Origin: Piscinibacter gummiphilus
Lineage (GTDB): Bacteria; Pseudomonadota; Gammaproteobacteria; Burkholderiales; Burkholderiaceae_C
NCBI RefSeq assembly: GCF_032681285.1
Contig: NZ_CP136336.1
Location: 476,001-540,000, forward strand
Reading direction: 5' to 3'
DNA: 64,000 bases
Position 1 is the stretch's first letter; each line of letters opens with the position of its first letter. The translations under genes were made by a program, and so were the position numbers. The notes beneath the pieces are model-generated. The model searched no databases. It was not told the origin of the DNA and worked only from the letters and a program-made list of their open reading frames with translations. Shown one piece after another: positions 60,966-64,000 of the stretch.

Positions 60966-62218
60966 ACGCGACCGCCCCTTCGACAAGCCTGCCGGCGCGC
61001 ACGGCGACGCTCGTATTCCTGAGCTTTGCGTTTGCCTACTTTCCGTCGGCCTTGGTGCGCGGCGTGGTGGCGACGCTGGCGCCGGCTTTCAGCGCCGAAT
61101 TGCAGCTCACGGCCAGTGAACTGGGCCTGCTGGCCGGGGCGTATTTCCTCGGCTTTGCGGCGATGCAGCTGCCGCTCGGCAGCGCGCTGGACCGCCACGG
61201 CCCGAAGCGGGTGCTGCTGGTGTTTCTCGCGGTGGCGGTCGTCGGGTGCGGGGCGTTTGCGCTGGCCGACAGCTTCGTCGCGCTCACCGTCGCCCGCGCC
61301 CTGATCGGCGTGGGGGTGAGCGCCTGCCTGATGGCGCCGATGACGAGCTTCCGGCGCAACTTCACGCCGACGACGCAGATGCGGGCCAACTCGTGGATGC
61401 TGATGACGGGCTCGCTGGGGCTGATCGCCTCGACCCTCCCGGTGCAGTGGCTGATGCCGTTGCTGGGCTGGCGTGGTCTGTTCTGGGCGCTGGCGGTGTT
61501 CTTCGTGGTGGCGATGGTGTTCATTGCCCGCGCCGTGCCGCCGGACCGGCTCGAAGTCGCGCCCCTGCCGGTGGTCGCGGGCGGCTACGGCGAGGTGTTT
61601 CGCCACCCGGTCTTCCTGCGCTACCTGCCGATGGGGTTCTTCCAGTACGGTGGCATGGTGGCGCTGCAATCGCTCTGGATCGGCCCCTGGCTGACACGCG
61701 TGTGCGGGTGGTCGCCGGGCGAAACGGCCGCCGGGCTTTTCGGCATCAACGTGGCGATGCTGCTGACCTTCATGGCGTGGGGCTTCCTGGTGCCCCGCCT
61801 GTATGCGCGCGGGTGGACCGCGCATGGCCTCATCGCCCGAGGGATGCCGATTCCGATCGTGGCGCTGTGGGTCGGCGTGGGGGCTGGCGCGGAGGCGACG
61901 GCCTGGCTGTGGGGGCTCTTTTGTGTGTCGAGCACCTTCGTGTCGCTGTCGCAGCCGGCCATCGGGCAGGCCTTTCCCGCGTCGCTGGCAGGGCGGGCCC
62001 TGTCGGCCTACAACCTCATCATCTTTGCTGGCGTGTTCACCCTGCAATGGGCCATGGGCGCGGCCGTCGACCGCCTCGTGGGGGCCGGGTGGAGCACGGT
62101 GTCGGCCTACCAGGGGGCATTTGCGTTGTTGGCGGTGTGTTGCAGCCTGTCATATCTGTGGTTTTTGTGGCGACGCGAAGCCGGGCCGGCCGTCGCGGCC
62201 GCCGTGACGGCGCGGTGA
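60962..62218 (+). CDS. MFS transporter
   Basis: This 418-residue inner-membrane permease has twelve hydrophobic helices and the MFS loop pattern LPLGSALDRHGPKRVLL between helices two and three. Family members move sugars, organic anions or drugs; nothing here tells which. The start overlaps the lipoprotein stop (ATGA). Confidence 0.9.
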   Translation: MNATAPSTSLPARTATLVFLSFAFAYFPSALVRGVVATLAPAFSAELQLTASELGLLAGAYFLGFAAMQLPLGSALDRHGPKRVLLVFLAVAVVGCGAFALADSFVALTVARALIGVGVSACLMAPMTSFRRNFTPTTQMRANSWMLMTGSLGLIASTLPVQWLMPLLGWRGLFWALAVFFVVAMVFIARAVPPDRLEVAPLPVVAGGYGEVFRHPVFLRYLPMGFFQYGGMVALQSLWIGPWLTRVCGWSPGETAAGLFGINVAMLLTFMAWGFLVPRLYARGWTAHGLIARGMPIPIVALWVGVGAGAEATAWLWGLFCVSSTFVSLSQPAIGQAFPASLAGRALSAYNLIIFAGVFTLQWAMGAAVDRLVGAGWSTVSAYQGAFALLAVCCSLSYLWFLWRREAGPAVAAAVTAR

Positions 62219-62240
62219 ACCCTCTCATAATCGCCTCACC

Positions 62241-62690
62241 ATGCCCGGCCTGCTGATCATTGCCCACGCGCCGCTCGCGTCTTCGCTGAAGGCCGTGGCT
62301 CAGCACACGTTTCCGGATTGCGGCGCGCGTCTGCAGGCCCTCGACGTGTTGCCCGACCAGTCGGTCGAAGACATCGAAGCGAAGGCACGTGAGCTGCTCG
62401 CCCACGTCAGCGAGCCCGATGCGGTGATCTTCACCGACGTCTTCGGCGCCACGCCCTGCAACGTGGCGCAGCGCCTGGCCGACGGCTTGCATGTGAAGGT
62501 GATCGCGGGGGTCAACGTGCCGATGCTGTGGCGCTCGCTGTGCTATGCCGACGAGCCGCTCGACGCCGTGGTGGCGCGGGCGGTGGCCGGGGCCACGCAG
62601 GGCGTGATGCAGGTGGCCACGTCCAAGCCGCAGAACCAAGCCTACAAACCGGGTGCCAATGATCAAAGCAAACATCAGCATCAGCAATAA
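62241..62690 (+). CDS. PTS EIIA component, mannose type
   Basis: This 149-residue protein has the phospho-accepting histidine in LLIIAHAPLA (H9) and IFTDVFGATPCNVA. No EIIB, EIIC or EIID gene follows; in Burkholderiales this incomplete set usually serves regulation rather than sugar import. The C-terminal tail ends SKHQHQQ, an unusual His/Gln-rich extension. Its last 32 nt overlap ptsH. Confidence 0.93.
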   Translation: MPGLLIIAHAPLASSLKAVAQHTFPDCGARLQALDVLPDQSVEDIEAKARELLAHVSEPDAVIFTDVFGATPCNVAQRLADGLHVKVIAGVNVPMLWRSLCYADEPLDAVVARAVAGATQGVMQVATSKPQNQAYKPGANDQSKHQHQQ

Positions 62691-62928
62691 GCTGGGCCTG
62701 CATGCCCGCGCTTCGGCCAAGCTCACCAAGCTCGCGGGCAGTTTTCAGTCCGATGTGTTCATGACCCGCAACTCGCGCCGCGTGAATGCCAAGAGCATCA
62801 TGGGCGTGATGATGCTGGCGGCCGGGCTCGGCGCCGAGGTCGAGATCGAAACCTCCGGGCCCGACGAGCAGGCCGCGATGGACGCGCTCTGCGCCCTCAT
62901 CAACGACAAGTTCGGCGAAGGCGAGTGA
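62659..62928 (+). CDS. ptsH: HPr phosphocarrier protein
   Basis: This 89-residue protein has the phospho-histidine in NKLGLHARASAKL (H16) and NAKSIMGVMML with the serine used by HPr kinases. HPr passes phosphate from enzyme I to EIIA proteins. ATG 62659 gives the usual start; a GTG at 62653 would add two residues. ptsI follows after an opposite-strand gene. Confidence 0.95.
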   Translation: MIKANISISNKLGLHARASAKLTKLAGSFQSDVFMTRNSRRVNAKSIMGVMMLAAGLGAEVEIETSGPDEQAAMDALCALINDKFGEGE

Positions 62929-62947
62929 CGCCTTCGGGCCTCGACGC

Positions 62948-63793
62948 TCAGGCGCCGAGGAAGTGCTTGCGGTAGCGCGCCGGCAGATCGTCGATGCGCA
63001 TCAGCATCGGCAGATCGGCGGTGTTGAAGTCCGGGTCCCAGGCGGGAGCGCCCAGCACCTTCGCCCCGCAGCGAAGATAGCCCTTGATCAACGCTGGCGC
63101 TTCCACATCCAGGTTGTGCTGAAGGTCGTCGACCGGCAAGGGCAGGCGAGGTGTCACCTGCAGCTCGATCGGCGCCATGTGGGTGTGGCGCAGCTGCTCC
63201 CAGAGGCTCGCGGCGTAGTGGCCGCCATCGCGCATGCTGACACTGGCGCAGCCGATCATGGTGTCGAGCTGGTTGCGCACCATGAATTCGGCCAGCGCGC
63301 CCCAGAGCGCCATGATCGCGCCGCCCGAGCGCCAGGCCGGGTGCACGCAGGAGCGGCCCAGCTCGACCATCTTCGAGCGCATCGGGCGCAGGCGGGTGAG
63401 GTCGAACTCGGTCTCGCTGTAGAGGCCGCCGACGCGGCGTGCCGCCTCCGGCGTCATCACGCGGTAGGTGCCGATCACCGGGCCGGGGTGGCCCGCTTCG
63501 CCGGGCGCACGCACCAGCAGGTGCTCGCAGAAGGCGTCGAACATGTCGATGTCGTGGCCTTCCGGGGCACCGGCCGGCACGCTCAGGCGCGCACCCATCT
63601 CCTCGGCGAAGACGAGGTGCCTCAGGCGTTGCGCTTCGCGAACCTCTCGTTCATCGCGTGCCCAAACCACTTCAAACCGAGGCGCGTGAGTGCTGGCAAG
63701 GTGGGCAGCGTCCGAGCGTGGGTGAAGTGACCTCCGAGGCGCATCGGGGCGCAGGGCCGAGATCGGCAGGGTCGGCAAGGGAAGGTCACGCAT
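62948..63793 (-). CDS. olsB: OlsB-like GNAT N-acyltransferase
   Basis: This 281-residue protein contains the acyl-ACP-dependent GNAT pattern EVREAQRLRHLVFAEEMGARL, EHLLVRA, VIGTYRVMTPEAARRVGG and VELGRSCVHPAWRSG. It resembles L-ornithine N-alpha-acyltransferases that make the lyso-ornithine lipid. OlsA would be needed next and is not in the window. Upstream is a four-unit Pho-box-like array. An AGGAG ribosome site lies before the ATG. Other N-acyltransferases are possible. Confidence 0.78.
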   Translation of the reverse strand: MRDLPLPTLPISALRPDAPRRSLHPRSDAAHLASTHAPRFEVVWARDEREVREAQRLRHLVFAEEMGARLSVPAGAPEGHDIDMFDAFCEHLLVRAPGEAGHPGPVIGTYRVMTPEAARRVGGLYSETEFDLTRLRPMRSKMVELGRSCVHPAWRSGGAIMALWGALAEFMVRNQLDTMIGCASVSMRDGGHYAASLWEQLRHTHMAPIELQVTPRLPLPVDDLQHNLDVEAPALIKGYLRCGAKVLGAPAWDPDFNTADLPMLMRIDDLPARYRKHFLGA

Positions 63794-63838
63794 GGAGGTC
63801 GCTCCTGGTAAAACTGCCCGGGATGGTCCGGGAGCGGC

Positions 63839-63878
63839 ATGACGCCGTCATGAAGCGGGCATGACGCGGCCATGACAG
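63839..63878 (-). promoter_or_regulatory. Four-unit Pho-box-like array upstream of olsB
   Basis: Read on the minus strand, CTGTCAT, GCGTCAT, GCTTCAT and GCGTCAT follow each other with an exact 11-bp period, the first unit being nearest to ptsI. PhoB sites consist of CTGTCAT-type 7-mers every 11 bp. The array ends 45 nt upstream of the olsB start, a normal position for PhoB activation. Confidence 0.65.
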
Positions 63879-63933
63879 GCGCACGGGTCGCCCCCGAGAA
63901 GGCGGCGCGAATTGCGCTGCTAGGATGGTTTGC

Positions 63934-64000
63934 ATGAGCTTTCAGGTCTTTGGATTGCCCGTGTCGCGCGGCGTGGCCATCGGCCGCGCGGTGCTGGTGG
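63934..64000 (+). CDS. ptsI: PTS enzyme I, N-terminal end
   Basis: Only the first 22 codons lie in the window: MSFQVFGLPVSRGVAIGRAV, the start of enzyme I (PEP-protein phosphotransferase). It would phosphorylate HPr encoded upstream. No other gene of such a start is expected here, and the PTS context supports the call. The rest of the gene lies beyond the window. Confidence 0.88.
   Translation, partial: MSFQVFGLPVSRGVAIGRAVLV

Overview
The window is a dense, high-GC stretch of bacterial chromosome with little intergenic space, no rRNA or tRNA, and no recognisable insertion sequence, phage or CRISPR array. Gene content and order point to a betaproteobacterium of the order Burkholderiales, probably the Rubrivivax/Leptothrix/Methylibium/Rhizobacter side. 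The indicators are the phoH-ybeY pair, the dacC-like/D-amino-acid transaminase/ybeD/lipB/lipA string, hemB divergent from hemJ, ptsI/ptsH with a mannose-type EIIA, and DUF1840, DUF3606, DUF4197 and DUF493 proteins. The genus call is inference.

Layout. 1-6.7 kb: a chemotaxis operon (cheW end, a membrane receptor, a soluble poly-HAMP receptor, cheR, cheD, cheB) closed by a hairpin terminator. 6.8-14.8 kb: a 3-oxoadipyl-CoA-type thiolase, an EAL gene broken by an amber codon, a saccharopine dehydrogenase-like gene divergent from an Lrp/AsnC regulator, then a translationally coupled HD-GYP and PAS-GGDEF-EAL pair. 14.8-20.9 kb: FAH-family hydrolase, Cfa, and a run of small or general enzymes and hypotheticals. 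20.9-26 kb: a flavin/2Fe-2S reductase and a cytochrome b/ethylbenzene-dehydrogenase-type haem protein, divergent from an OmpR-type two-component system. 26-33 kb: ruvB and ruvA, unusually separated by a copper-handling trio, a haem-sensor/HAMP protein and a hypothetical. 32.4-36.5 kb: a 7TM-DISM histidine kinase with a LuxR-type regulator, then phoH and ybeY. 36.5-48.7 kb: a CorA-family transporter, hemB, a predicted small RNA, hemJ, VanZ-like, ferredoxin, hydrolase, PBP5-type carboxypeptidase, D-amino-acid transaminase, ybeD and the lipoate genes, with an iron-type alcohol dehydrogenase and a DUF4331/lipoprotein pair inserted before lipB. 48.7-57.1 kb: a minus-strand operon of a D-glutamate-cyclase-like protein, a TRAP transporter and a fused 5-oxoprolinase, under a divergent LysR gene. 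57.1-64 kb: DUF4197, a degenerate kinase/receiver protein, a class III CoA-transferase, a lipoprotein, an MFS transporter, the PTS genes, and an OlsB-like acyltransferase with a four-unit Pho-box-like array upstream.

How the parts work together. The chemotaxis genes encode receptors and their adaptation enzymes; both receptors end in a pentapeptide of the kind that tethers CheR/CheB. The c-di-GMP genes give opposing synthesis and breakdown activities. The TRAP/5-oxoprolinase operon is best read as uptake and conversion of D-glutamate or 5-oxoproline to glutamate. The Pho-box-like array suggests that phosphate starvation turns on ornithine-lipid synthesis.
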